Both the position numbers and the translations under genes were made by a program. A model generated the notes under the pieces. It saw only the letters and a program-made list of their open reading frames with translations. It did not search any database and was not told the origin of the DNA. From Candidatus Woesearchaeota archaeon (GTDB lineage Archaea; Nanobdellota; Nanobdellia; Woesearchaeales; 21-14-0-10-32-9), in assembly GCA_021735165.1 (NCBI GenBank), contig JAIPHP010000009.1:1-46152 (forward strand): a stretch of 46,152 bases of DNA, given 5' to 3'. Below, one piece after another: positions 17,041-25,482 of the stretch; the stretch's first letter is position 1; every line of letters starts with the position of its first letter.

Positions 17041-17567
17041 CCATAGAACAAAAACTTACGGACAAGGACATCAAAAAAATATTAGTGGTAGATGACAGAG
17101 AAGAAAACACACAAGCAGCAAAAGAATATTTCCAAACAATACCAATAAAAACAGATTACGCATCAAGCGCGCAAGAAGCAATAACAAAAATGAAAGAAAA
17201 CTACAAAGCTGAAACAAAATACGATCTAATCATCACAGATCTTGAAATGGAAACAAAAAATGCGGGACTGGATGTAGTTAAAGAAGCATTAAACCAAACA
17301 ATATACGTAACAATAGCAACGGGAATGAACTACGACCAACCAGAAGAACACGGACACGGACCAAGTACAACAATAATGCCAACAAAAGAGTCCATTAAAG
17401 GAAAAAAGAACAACCCAGAAGTCTGGGAACAAGCAATGAAAATAACGCTTGACTACATCGCAAGTCCGGAAATACAAAGAAGCTACAACTCAGCAAAAAG
17501 ATACAAAAAATACACAGGAAAAGAATCAGAACTATTCAAAGAAATAATGCTGAAACTATACAAATAA
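17037..17567 (+). CDS. stand-alone receiver-domain protein 1
   Basis: 176 residues. Residues 12-115 fit a response-regulator receiver: IKKILVVDD (Asp19, Asp20), phosphoacceptor Asp68 in LIITDLEM, Thr95 in TIATG and a possible Lys117. The tail lacks an output domain and instead has a helix with PEVWEQA (127-133), also found as PELWKQA in receiver 2. The linker EEHGHGPS is His-rich. No histidine kinase is in the window, so the phosphodonor is unknown. It is homologous to receiver 2 (shared YASS, KYD-ITD, PE-W-QA, AS). Confidence 0.8.
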   Translation: MTIEQKLTDKDIKKILVVDDREENTQAAKEYFQTIPIKTDYASSAQEAITKMKENYKAETKYDLIITDLEMETKNAGLDVVKEALNQTIYVTIATGMNYDQPEEHGHGPSTTIMPTKESIKGKKNNPEVWEQAMKITLDYIASPEIQRSYNSAKRYKKYTGKESELFKEIMLKLYK

Positions 17568-17580
17568 AAGGTGAAACAAA

Positions 17581-17997
17581 ATGGAATTAACAGACTTATT
17601 AACTAAAACAGTAGAAAAAATGGAAACAAAAGAAGAAGAAATACTAAAGGACGTTTTTGAAATGAGCAAAATGTATGTAGACGCAGAATTAAAATCATAC
17701 GTTATGCACATAACAACAGATCAAAGTAAATATAAAACTGTTGTAGGTCAAGACGGCAGAATTTATGTTGATTCTGACAAAGATGAACTGCACTATATCA
17801 CAGGACCACAAAGTCAAAGAAAAATAGATATGAAGCACAGATACATAACATCAAAGGAAAAGTCAATGAGTGCACTTTCAAGATACTCTGATTATCTAGA
17901 AGTATTAGAACAGTATCAAACAAAACTAAAGAGTGAACTAGACAAGAAAGAAGAAATTGTAAAGACATACTTACAAAAATTCCAAGACAAAGAATAG
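17581..17997 (+). CDS. hypothetical helical protein of the receiver cluster
   Basis: A 138-residue protein, unrecognised. The first ~50 and last ~45 residues are amphipathic helices, and the C-terminal one (YLEVLEQYQTKLKSELDKKEEIVKTYL, read as heptads) is a probable coiled coil. Between them lies a short strand-rich part (YKTVVGQDGRIYVDSDKDELHYI). No signal peptide or membrane segment. The leader AAGGTGAAACAAA before the ATG is identical to that of two later genes in the cluster. Confidence 0.65.
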   Translation: MELTDLLTKTVEKMETKEEEILKDVFEMSKMYVDAELKSYVMHITTDQSKYKTVVGQDGRIYVDSDKDELHYITGPQSQRKIDMKHRYITSKEKSMSALSRYSDYLEVLEQYQTKLKSELDKKEEIVKTYLQKFQDKE

Positions 17998-18033
17998 AAA
18001 TCAAAAACAGAAGAAAAAAAAAGGTGAAACAAA

Positions 18034-18609
18034 ATGGAATTACCCAAGACAAGCATTGAAGAAACAATATCAAAACTTGAAATAAAAAAAATACTGGTTG
18101 TAGATGACACACCAGAATTTATAGAAACTGCAAAGAAGGTTTTTTCAGAATATCAAGGAATATTATTTGAATATGCTTCAAGTGAAGAACAAGCAAAACG
18201 CAAAATAAAAACAGAATACGACTCTGGAAAAAAATATGATTATGTTTTAACAGACATGGTGCTCGAGAAAGAAGACAGCGGTAAAAAAATACTACAATAC
18301 GCGTCAGATAACTTAACTTTTGGAGCGGTAATAACGAGAACATTTCATGAAGCGGCAAAAGAAGATGAACAAGGATACAAAACAGCATTAATAACACCAC
18401 TCACACATTCAAAAGGCGGATTTGACCCGATAGCATGCAATACATACTATAAAGATATATTTAGATATTCAAAAAACCAACCAGAACTATGGAAACAAGC
18501 ACTAGAATGGGGTCTTTACAGAGCAAGCACAGAAACACCAAAAGAATGGATGAAAATGTTCAATGACGAATACAAAAAAATAATCAAACAACAAGAGGAT
18601 ATAAAATGA
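18034..18609 (+). CDS. stand-alone receiver-domain protein 2
   Basis: 191 residues. The receiver core spans about 17-130: IKKILVVDD (Asp24, Asp25), phosphoacceptor Asp74 in YVLTDM, Thr101 in VITRT and possible Lys127. The usual short beta4-alpha4 region is enlarged (HEAAKEDEQGYKTALITPLTHSKGG). The C-terminal helix PELWKQA (150-156) parallels receiver 1. No output domain. The start follows AAGGTGAAACAAA; the end overlaps the next gene by 4 bp (ATGA). Confidence 0.8.
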   Translation: MELPKTSIEETISKLEIKKILVVDDTPEFIETAKKVFSEYQGILFEYASSEEQAKRKIKTEYDSGKKYDYVLTDMVLEKEDSGKKILQYASDNLTFGAVITRTFHEAAKEDEQGYKTALITPLTHSKGGFDPIACNTYYKDIFRYSKNQPELWKQALEWGLYRASTETPKEWMKMFNDEYKKIIKQQEDIK

Positions 18610-19256
18610 ATAAATTTCCGGAAAAAACAAGAAGAGTAAAAAACAGTGAACTAATAGAAACAAGCGGCATGTACACAATACCTTATTTTACAGGAATTGA
18701 TACATTAAAAAACAAATTTATAGATCCTGATAAATTAAGAAAAGAGATTCCTTTAGCAGAGAAATTTTTACTAACAGTGCCAGTGGTAGATTTTATTATT
18801 TCAAAAGATTACAAAGCAATGTTGGTAGCTCCAATAGTTCATCATAGTCAATCTTATGATTATTATTATAGTGATATTTTAACGTTCTTCATAAATCAGG
18901 ACTGCATATTCGGAAAAAAAGGAGAAGTTGTTGGTGGCAATCACAAATACATTACTTTTGATAGACTATCAAATCCTGAAATAAGAATGAACATAGAAAC
19001 CATACACTCAAGGTACTTTATAGCAAACATAGAAAACGAAAAAATTATCGGATTACTCAAGGAAGAAAAATTGTATAACATAGAAACATTAGATATTTTA
19101 GCAAATCAGTTACTTCCAGAAGAGAAAACTCCTAAAATAGTGACTGATAAGGCGAGCGAGTTAATAAAAAAATATGCGGCAGATAGAATTTATAATTTTA
19201 CAAGAAAAGTAGGATTTGAAGATAAAGAATTATTACCTATAAAATACAAAAGGTGA
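18606..19256 (+). CDS. hypothetical protein of the receiver cluster
   Basis: 216 residues, soluble, alpha/beta, not recognised. A central segment (YKAMLVAPIVHHSQSYDYYYSDILTFF) is rich in His and Tyr and slightly resembles the enlarged loop of receiver 2 (YKTALITPLTHS), which may be chance. The ATG overlaps the receiver 2 stop by 4 bp, so the two are translationally coupled. The C-terminal part has a Lys-rich helix. Function unknown. Confidence 0.6.
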   Translation: MNKFPEKTRRVKNSELIETSGMYTIPYFTGIDTLKNKFIDPDKLRKEIPLAEKFLLTVPVVDFIISKDYKAMLVAPIVHHSQSYDYYYSDILTFFINQDCIFGKKGEVVGGNHKYITFDRLSNPEIRMNIETIHSRYFIANIENEKIIGLLKEEKLYNIETLDILANQLLPEEKTPKIVTDKASELIKKYAADRIYNFTRKVGFEDKELLPIKYKR

Positions 19257-19262
19257 AACAAA

Positions 19263-21050
19263 ATGAACATAGACGATATTGTAAAAAAGATGAGCAAGAA
19301 AAAACAACTATCATTGCTAGATAAGATAAAAGATAAAGAACTTGCAAACGAAATAGCAAACGAAATAGCAAACGAAGCAAAATACCAAATTAGCGACAAT
19401 GAAATAAATCTAGTGGTAGAAAACACATACATTAACAAGGACGAATTTGTAAAAAAATACGGACTTGAAAATAATACAAGAATAAAAGAACTTAACAAAG
19501 ACATTTACAAAAGTTTTCTTGTTGAAAAAACAAACATTGATGAAGCAATAAAATTTGGAAAAGAATATTTAATTGAAACAGACTATATAGAAATAACAAA
19601 CAAAGTATTATCAGAAATCTCAACAACGCACGAGATAGATGCCAATGGAGCTCTTGGATGGCTTGTTTGGCCAGCCAAATTATCCGTAAAAGGAGAAAGG
19701 GTTCTTGAGATTTCAACAAAAGTACTTGAGGATAAAGAATTAGCAAAACAATACATGAATACAATCCTCGATAAAGGATTTAGATTCCCAGAAAATGCGT
19801 TGAAAATTTTTGAAAAAACAGAACTAGAAAACATGGTACTTGAAAAATTATCAAACGGAGAATCACCTAGATCGTCTAAATATCTAAAAGACATAATAGA
19901 TATTGAAAAAAACAAAGAAACTTTAATAGATATTGTGATTAAAAAAATAGATAATTTTCAAACATATAATACGAGATACGTTGGAAGTAACCAAGGCGCA
20001 TGGTTTAAAGAAGAACCCGTATATAATATGACAACAAACAAAGGTAAGACAGCAGAACTAATATTTAACTTGTACAAGGATTTAGATCTGAAAAAACAAA
20101 CAGAGTTTGAAGAAATAATGTACAAACACATCAAAAAATCACTAGACAAAGAAGGAAAACTCCCACAAGACGGATTTAAACATAATTATGGGTCTCCAGA
20201 AACGGAACCAAAAAGACTTGATGCAAGAAAAATCCACGAATTAATCTCGGAAGAACATTCAAGTGAAATTTTAAAACAATTGTACAAATCAAAACTCGAA
20301 ACAGATGAAGAAACTTACGAAATAAGAGAAGCCATAAGTTCGGATGATGCATTCAAAGTACTAATCGAACAATTAGAAAATCCGCACATATATAAAATGG
20401 ACTTGTTGCTTAGAGAAAAACACAATTTAGTGCATCAGCAAAAAAAAGAATCTTCATACATAAAAGAATTTGATACAAAATCAAAAGAAATATCTATGAA
20501 TATATGTGAGAACGCCATAGAAAAAGGCAGGTATGACAAGGTATCAAAATTCATACAAAACCACTACAAAGATAAGAAAGAATATTTTGACAAAAAAATT
20601 TTGGTTTCAAAAATTCAAAACAGCGAATATGATCTAAACGACCTAAAAAAAGCAGAATCAATATATGAAAAGAATCAAATTGAAGATTTAACCTTCAAGC
20701 TTTTCAAAAAAACCGCAGAAAAAGGCGTTAACGCAATAAGACTAGATAATTTAATAGAAGAATACAATATAGAAGGTCATGAAAAAGAAATTGGAACAAT
20801 ATTAATAGAAAATACACAACAAAAAAACTTCTTTGAAAACCTCACAAACTTAAACAGAGAATACAGAACTGGAATAAAACTCCTCGAAAAAACAGGAGAC
20901 ATAAACTTAATCAAGAAGTACATAAAAACAGCAACAACGCACGATATACTACAAGACGAATCAAGTAAGTACTTGTTTGAAATGGCAAAGAAATACGAAG
21001 TAAAAGAAAGTATTTCAATAATGCAAGAAATAGGATATCCAAATACCTAA
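19263..21050 (+). CDS. large helical hypothetical protein of the receiver cluster
   Basis: 595 residues, almost wholly helical, charged, with no signal peptide or membrane span. Recurrent pieces of about 30-40 residues containing L-KI/L-K, D-E-A and KKY motifs suggest an alpha-solenoid (HEAT- or TPR-like), but I cannot align clean repeats by eye. Residues 32-44 contain a short tandem of NEIANEIANEA from a 12-bp repeat (19345-19380). It follows the cluster's AAGGTGAAACAAA leader and closes the operon that starts at 15830. A scaffold or adaptor role is a guess from shape. Confidence 0.6.
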   Translation: MNIDDIVKKMSKKKQLSLLDKIKDKELANEIANEIANEAKYQISDNEINLVVENTYINKDEFVKKYGLENNTRIKELNKDIYKSFLVEKTNIDEAIKFGKEYLIETDYIEITNKVLSEISTTHEIDANGALGWLVWPAKLSVKGERVLEISTKVLEDKELAKQYMNTILDKGFRFPENALKIFEKTELENMVLEKLSNGESPRSSKYLKDIIDIEKNKETLIDIVIKKIDNFQTYNTRYVGSNQGAWFKEEPVYNMTTNKGKTAELIFNLYKDLDLKKQTEFEEIMYKHIKKSLDKEGKLPQDGFKHNYGSPETEPKRLDARKIHELISEEHSSEILKQLYKSKLETDEETYEIREAISSDDAFKVLIEQLENPHIYKMDLLLREKHNLVHQQKKESSYIKEFDTKSKEISMNICENAIEKGRYDKVSKFIQNHYKDKKEYFDKKILVSKIQNSEYDLNDLKKAESIYEKNQIEDLTFKLFKKTAEKGVNAIRLDNLIEEYNIEGHEKEIGTILIENTQQKNFFENLTNLNREYRTGIKLLEKTGDINLIKKYIKTATTHDILQDESSKYLFEMAKKYEVKESISIMQEIGYPNT

Positions 21051-21113
21051 ATATGTTATTATTAGAAAAATCATTTCAAAAAGTTTAAATACACAAATAC
21101 AAATAATTAATAC

Positions 21114-21518
21114 ATGATAAAAATCCTAATAGTAGAAGATAAAGAGCAATACTTAAAAACAATGACTTTTGTATTACAAAATCATTTCGCTGTAGATACA
21201 GCAGCAAGCCTGCAAACTGCTCTTAATAAAATCCAAAAAGAACATTATGACTTAATACTTCTTGATGCAATATTTCCTGAAAGAGACGGACGACCATTAG
21301 GCGACGGACATGGAAATTTATCTTCTAAAGATTTTAGGGGAAAAACAGTACTAGAACTTGCAAGAAGTAAAAAAATACCAGTAATAGGAATATCTTCAAA
21401 TCCAGAATATTACCAAAACGAGAATCTTGCATTGAATCTCCATAAAAGAGACATCGACCTAGTCGCACTTCCTAAAATAATAAATGAAATAGTTGAAAAA
21501 AATGTTCGTCCACAATGA
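21114..21518 (+). CDS. stand-alone receiver-domain protein 3
   Basis: A 134-residue single receiver: MIKILIVEDK (Glu8, Asp9), phosphoacceptor Asp51 in LILLDAIFPERDG, Ser94 in IGISS and a Lys in LPKIINEI near 121. The beta3-alpha3 loop is long (GRPLGDGHGNLSSKDFRG). It has its own promoter: AGTTTAAATACAC at about 21081-21093, 25 bp before the ATG, so it is leaderless. The next gene overlaps its end. Confidence 0.85.
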   Translation: MIKILIVEDKEQYLKTMTFVLQNHFAVDTAASLQTALNKIQKEHYDLILLDAIFPERDGRPLGDGHGNLSSKDFRGKTVLELARSKKIPVIGISSNPEYYQNENLALNLHKRDIDLVALPKIINEIVEKNVRPQ

Positions 21519-22065
21519 ACCAGACCCAAAGACATGGAAAGAACTTCTTACCTCACAGAACAATCCATTATTCAAAAGAATAAAACACAAGTCTCCAATA
21601 ATAGGACCTCATACAACTAAAGAAGGAAAAGTGGTGGGCGACCTTTTAGCCATGGAAAACAACCATTTCGAAACCTACGCAACAGAAGAACAAAAACAAT
21701 ATTACAATGAACTCCTAAAAATAAACAAACCAAGAGCGTATGAATATCTTCTTACAATTACAAACTCAATTGACATATGGAAACAAGATTTGCAAGCAAT
21801 TTGGTACGTTAGAGCTTTGCTCACAACAGAAGCAGATTCTTTTAAACAAAGACTAAGACAACTTAAAGAATCCCTTAAAGAAGAACAAATAAAAGAAATA
21901 CCCAATTCTCTGAAAAGACACATACCGGAACAAATATTTGATATAGAAATAGAGGAAATAATAAAAATAGCAAAAATAGAAGAAAAAGAAAAAGCACTCA
22001 CAGAATACTTAAAAAAAATAGGAGAACAAATGCCTTTCTTATTTGAAGATATGAGATATATTTAA
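21502..22065 (+). CDS. helical hypothetical protein after receiver 3
   Basis: About 187 residues. The ATG at 21502 overlaps the receiver 3 gene by 17 bp; a TTG at 21493 is the alternative. The chain is mostly helical and charged, with the segment IDIWKQDLQAIWYVRALLT (near 93-111) that resembles the PE-W-QA helix of receivers 1 and 2. That resemblance and the overlap suggest that it is a partner of receiver 3 or a split-off tail of that family. No known domain. Confidence 0.6.
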   Translation: MFVHNEPDPKTWKELLTSQNNPLFKRIKHKSPIIGPHTTKEGKVVGDLLAMENNHFETYATEEQKQYYNELLKINKPRAYEYLLTITNSIDIWKQDLQAIWYVRALLTTEADSFKQRLRQLKESLKEEQIKEIPNSLKRHIPEQIFDIEIEEIIKIAKIEEKEKALTEYLKKIGEQMPFLFEDMRYI

Positions 22066-22109
22066 AGAAACTAGCACTAAATTTATAAATAAAAAATTTC
22101 AAAAATACA

Positions 22110-23057
22110 ATGATGCAAGAAAATAAAAACTGGAGATCTTTCATAAGAGAAACTTTTTTTGAAGGAGATAACCTCTCAGTAGCCAGATTTGAAACATTCA
22201 TACTCATAATAATAATCCTAAGCGTCTTAGCTGCTCTAATAGAAACAATACCTGGAATAAATCAACAATACTACAACGAATTCTACAATTTAGAATGGCT
22301 ATTTACAATAATATTCACAATAGAATACTTGCTTAGAACAATAACTGCAAAACAGCCATTAAAATACATATTCAGTTGGCAAGGATTCGTAGATTTAGTA
22401 GCAACACTCCCATTATATGTAAGACTAATATTCTCAGGAAAAGAATACTTGTCATTATTCAGATTACTAAGAATTGCAAGAATATTCTCAAGAATGGGAA
22501 GATTCACAAAATCAATGAAAAAAACAAAGTATTTTTACAAAAACATGGAATCCCACCTCGGAACACATGAACACATAGTAAAATACTTTAAAAGATCAAG
22601 GCTAAGCTATTTAATACAATACTTCTTTGGGATAATAATATTTATAGCCTCTTTAATTGAAATAGTATCCCAAGCAATCTCAACAGCGATAGGAATTCAA
22701 GGAACTTGGATAACAATAACAGCATACATAATATTTATACTGTCAACAATCCTAATAATTGTATTTGAAATAAAAGTAATTTATAGAAGATACGCTGTTA
22801 CGAATCACAGAGTGATAATGAACGAAGGCATATTACATGAAAACTTCAAAAGCACAACATACCATTATATAGCAGATACAGAATTACATCAAACGTTAAT
22901 AGATAAAATACTAGGGACAGGAACAATAGGTGTAAAAACAACCGGAAGTGAAACAGAAAACATAAATCTAGAAAAAATAAGACATCCAAATGAAATTAAA
23001 AAAGTGGTACAAGACGCAATAGTACACGCGCACAATTCACACCTAAAACATCAATAA
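22110..23057 (+). CDS. voltage-sensor domain fused to bacterial PH (bPH2) domain
   Basis: 315 residues. The first half is a four-helix voltage sensor: S1 28-46, S2 62-79 (Glu72), S3 91-108 (Asp95 in FVDLVATLP) and S4 115-132, with arginines at 118, 121, 124, 128 and 131 and Lys134, the regular spacing of Kv sensors. No pore helix or TVGYG filter follows. Instead two more membrane spans (about 167-187 and 200-222) lead into YRRYAVTNHRVIMNEG-I and GTGTIGV, the pattern of the DUF304/bPH2 domain. Sensor-only proteins such as Hv1 or Ci-VSP are the nearest idea; a voltage-controlled membrane protein without an ion pore is an inference. AATTTATAAAT about 25-30 bp upstream is the TATA box. Confidence 0.75.
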   Translation: MMQENKNWRSFIRETFFEGDNLSVARFETFILIIIILSVLAALIETIPGINQQYYNEFYNLEWLFTIIFTIEYLLRTITAKQPLKYIFSWQGFVDLVATLPLYVRLIFSGKEYLSLFRLLRIARIFSRMGRFTKSMKKTKYFYKNMESHLGTHEHIVKYFKRSRLSYLIQYFFGIIIFIASLIEIVSQAISTAIGIQGTWITITAYIIFILSTILIIVFEIKVIYRRYAVTNHRVIMNEGILHENFKSTTYHYIADTELHQTLIDKILGTGTIGVKTTGSETENINLEKIRHPNEIKKVVQDAIVHAHNSHLKHQ

Positions 23058-23120
23058 TTTTATTAAAACAAAGATAATTCTTAAATTAACCTCATAAAAA
23101 GAAAGAAATATGAAAATAAA

Positions 23121-23759
23121 ATGATAAAAGCAATACTTTTCGACAGGGACGGAGTGATTCTTGACTCGGAACACACAAATATAGCAGCAGCTACAAAGAC
23201 ATTCAAAGAACTAGGAATAGAAATAACAAAAGAAGATGTGCAGCAAATAATAGCAAAACATCCAAAAGACTATCTTACATATTTTCATTCAAAATACAAA
23301 TTCAGCGAAGAAGACTTCATAAAAAAAGGAATGAAGAATTATCTTGACATGTTAGAGCACGTAAAATTCTTTGAAAAAACAGTAGAACTTGTAAAGAAAC
23401 TAAAACAGGAAGGATACAAAACAGGCCTAGTTACAAGTTCAGATAGAAACAACACATTAGAAATTATAGAAAAAGCAGGCCTGGAAAAATATTTTGAAAC
23501 AATAGTAACTCTTGATGAAGTAAACAACAGAAAACCACACCCAGAACCATACTTTCTTGCAGCAAAAAATCTAAACGTAAAACCAGAAGAATGCCTAGTA
23601 ATAGAAGACTCCCAACAAGGAGTAGAATCAGCTAAAGCGGCAGGCATGAAATGTATAGCAGCCCCTACAGAGCACACAGAGCACCAGGATTTTTCAAAAG
23701 CAGACAAAAAAGTAAAAAAACATGAACTCACATTAAAACTAATAAAACAATTCGAATAA
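23121..23759 (+). CDS. HAD-superfamily phosphatase/phosphoglucomutase-like
   Basis: 212 residues with all four HAD motifs: I FDRDGVILDSE (Asp8 nucleophile, Asp10), II VTSSDRNN, III in KPHPEPY (Lys) and IV VIEDSQQGVESA (Glu-Asp). The helical cap between motif I and II, with DSE-T after motif I, is that of the beta-phosphoglucomutase/phosphoglycolate phosphatase subfamily. Substrate not decidable. The end is 2 bp before the endonuclease IV gene, so they are co-transcribed; HAD phosphatases sometimes process 3'-phosphoglycolate ends, which would fit, but this is speculation. Confidence 0.88.
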   Translation: MIKAILFDRDGVILDSEHTNIAAATKTFKELGIEITKEDVQQIIAKHPKDYLTYFHSKYKFSEEDFIKKGMKNYLDMLEHVKFFEKTVELVKKLKQEGYKTGLVTSSDRNNTLEIIEKAGLEKYFETIVTLDEVNNRKPHPEPYFLAAKNLNVKPEECLVIEDSQQGVESAKAAGMKCIAAPTEHTEHQDFSKADKKVKKHELTLKLIKQFE

Positions 23760-23761
23760 AA

Positions 23762-24619
23762 ATGGAAATAGAATACCCAAAAATAAACAAACCAAACGAA
23801 CTCAGATTCGGAACCTCAGGAATACCTATAACTACAGTTAAAGGAGATACTTTCGACGGATTAAGAGACATAAAAAAATTAGGATTAAAAGCAATGGAAC
23901 TACCCTTTGTGCATTCAGTTTATCTAAACAAAACAACAGCAGCAGAACTAGCAGAAGAAGCAAAAGCAAACGACGTAACATTAACAGCCCATGGCTCATA
24001 CTACATAAATCTTAATGCAAAAGAATCTCAGAAAATAGGTGCAAGCAGATCAAGAGTATTGCAGGCAGCGCACATAGGAAGAACAGCAGGAGTTTGGAGT
24101 TTAACATTTCACGCAGCATTCTATTTAGGCATGGAAAAAGAAACTGTTTATGATCATGTAAAGTTTCAAATGAAAAAAATAATTGATGAATTACAAGACG
24201 TTGGAAACGACATATGGATAAGACCTGAAACTACAGGAAAACCAACACAATGGGGACACTATAAAGAAATTTTAAAACTATCAGAAGAACTTGAGCAGGT
24301 AATGCCCTGCTTTGACTTTGCGCATCTGCATGCAAGAACTAATGGAAAATATAATACAAAAGCAGAATTCCAACAAGTCCTTGAAGACACAGAAAAAACA
24401 TTAGGAAAAGAAGCCTTACAAAACATGCACATACACATGTCTGGAATAAACTACGGAGAAAAAGGAGAAAAAAACCATCTTTTCCTTGAAGACAGCGACA
24501 TGAACTACAAAGACCTAATGAAAACCCTAAAAGAATTTAAAGTCAAAGGTACATTAATATCAGAAAGTCCTAACTTAGAACATGATGCACTACTAATGAA
24601 AAAAACATTTGAAAAATAA
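23762..24619 (+). CDS. nfo: endonuclease IV-family AP endonuclease
   Basis: A 285-residue TIM barrel that cuts DNA at abasic sites. The Nfo trinuclear-zinc ligands appear in order: His77 (TAHGSYYINL), His117 (FHAAF), Glu156 (RPETTG), Asp185 and His188 (CFDFAHLHAR), His225 (HIHMSG) and Glu268 (ISESP). Length is like E. coli Nfo (285). It works after glycosylases such as Tag in this window. Starts 2 bp after the HAD gene. Confidence 0.9.
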   Translation: MEIEYPKINKPNELRFGTSGIPITTVKGDTFDGLRDIKKLGLKAMELPFVHSVYLNKTTAAELAEEAKANDVTLTAHGSYYINLNAKESQKIGASRSRVLQAAHIGRTAGVWSLTFHAAFYLGMEKETVYDHVKFQMKKIIDELQDVGNDIWIRPETTGKPTQWGHYKEILKLSEELEQVMPCFDFAHLHARTNGKYNTKAEFQQVLEDTEKTLGKEALQNMHIHMSGINYGEKGEKNHLFLEDSDMNYKDLMKTLKEFKVKGTLISESPNLEHDALLMKKTFEK

Positions 24620-24620
24620 A

Positions 24621-25328
24621 TCATAATCTTTTTGATACGTATCTTTTTATGTGCTCTATAAATTTTTTCTTTGTTTTAGAATCGATTTTTTTTGTTTGTC
24701 TTAATTCATAAGCTTCTCTGACAATATGATTTTCTGGAGAATTTTCTACCATAACTTTCCATCTTTTTTCGGGAGTTCTTCCTTTGGCTTTTTGTTCATT
24801 CTCATATAACCAAAATACCTGTTTTGCTATATCTTTAAAACCCATCTTCTTTTGTTCATAATTTGGAAAGAAAATACTATCAAAAGCTTTCAGCATGCCA
24901 ACATAATCTTGTTCATCTGATTTAATTGGAAACTTTGATGTATCTAATTTTTCGCCATATATTTGTTCATACAAAGGAATATGTTTTACGAACCTGCTTG
25001 TTGATGCTCTTCCTGGTTTAACCCTGGATGTTTTTAATTCGTATAAAGTATAATTGCTTAACTGTATTGATGGATCATATTTTTTCTTATACTTTTTTTC
25101 TAATTCCTTAAGTTTGCTTGTATACTTTTTTGATTTTAACACTGTTACTGTATCTAAATCACTCTTTTCAATCAGTTCTCTTCTTGGAAAGCTTCCTTTT
25201 ATGAATATAGCAATTATCTGATCTTTAGGAACATTACTAAGAATGATCTTTTTTGCAACAAGAGCTGATTTGATTGCTTTCTTTTCAAGATTCGTTGTAT
25301 TTTTCCAAGATTCCCAAAAATATTTCAT
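24621..25328 (-). CDS. nucleotidyltransferase-fold protein
   Basis: 235 residues. The motif GS-x10-DLD (Gly45, Ser46, Asp57, Asp59) in IFIKGSFPRRELIEKSDLD is the metal-binding signature of the pol-beta-type nucleotidyltransferases. The C-terminal part is helical (KQVFWLYENEQKAKG, VREAYELRQTKK), as in antitoxin MNT or aminoglycoside adenylyltransferases. The target is unknown. TATA-like AATATTTAAAAA on the minus strand lies about 25-30 bp before the ATG. It converges on the nfo gene with 1 bp between stops. Confidence 0.75.
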   Translation of the reverse strand: MKYFWESWKNTTNLEKKAIKSALVAKKIILSNVPKDQIIAIFIKGSFPRRELIEKSDLDTVTVLKSKKYTSKLKELEKKYKKKYDPSIQLSNYTLYELKTSRVKPGRASTSRFVKHIPLYEQIYGEKLDTSKFPIKSDEQDYVGMLKAFDSIFFPNYEQKKMGFKDIAKQVFWLYENEQKAKGRTPEKRWKVMVENSPENHIVREAYELRQTKKIDSKTKKKFIEHIKRYVSKRL

Positions 25329-25373
25329 AAAACAATTGTAACAAAGAAATTTTTAAATATTCTTATTATAAAA

Positions 25374-25389
25374 AGGCATAATAATGCCT
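25374..25389. promoter_or_regulatory. small hairpin in the sod/nucleotidyltransferase intergenic region
   Basis: AGGCAT-AATA-ATGCCT is a perfect 6-bp inverted repeat. It lies in the divergent promoter region, upstream of both TATA boxes, and could be an operator. Function not known. Confidence 0.35.
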
Positions 25390-25409
25390 AAAAGCAAAAC
25401 CTCAAAAAC

Positions 25410-25429
25410 ATATGAAATTCCATTCATAT
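25410..25429. promoter_or_regulatory. operator upstream of sod, like the one at arsR-suf
   Basis: (C)ATATGAA-ATTCCA-TTCATAT: left half CATATGAA at 25409-25416, right half TTCATAT at 25423-25429, spacer 6 bp. The half-sites and spacing equal those of the palindrome over the arsR start (6353-6374), except for the last base. The TATA-like CTTTAAATG at 25440-25448 follows. Likely target of the same ArsR regulator. Confidence 0.55.
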
Positions 25430-25482
25430 TTCATAAAAGCTTTAAATGACCGTTTATTCTTTATTCATAGAGGATGATAATA

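Noticed and set aside
19345-19380. Tandem 12-bp repeat as a CRISPR or microsatellite locus
   Set aside because: Only about three units, in frame, inside a coding region; no spacers.
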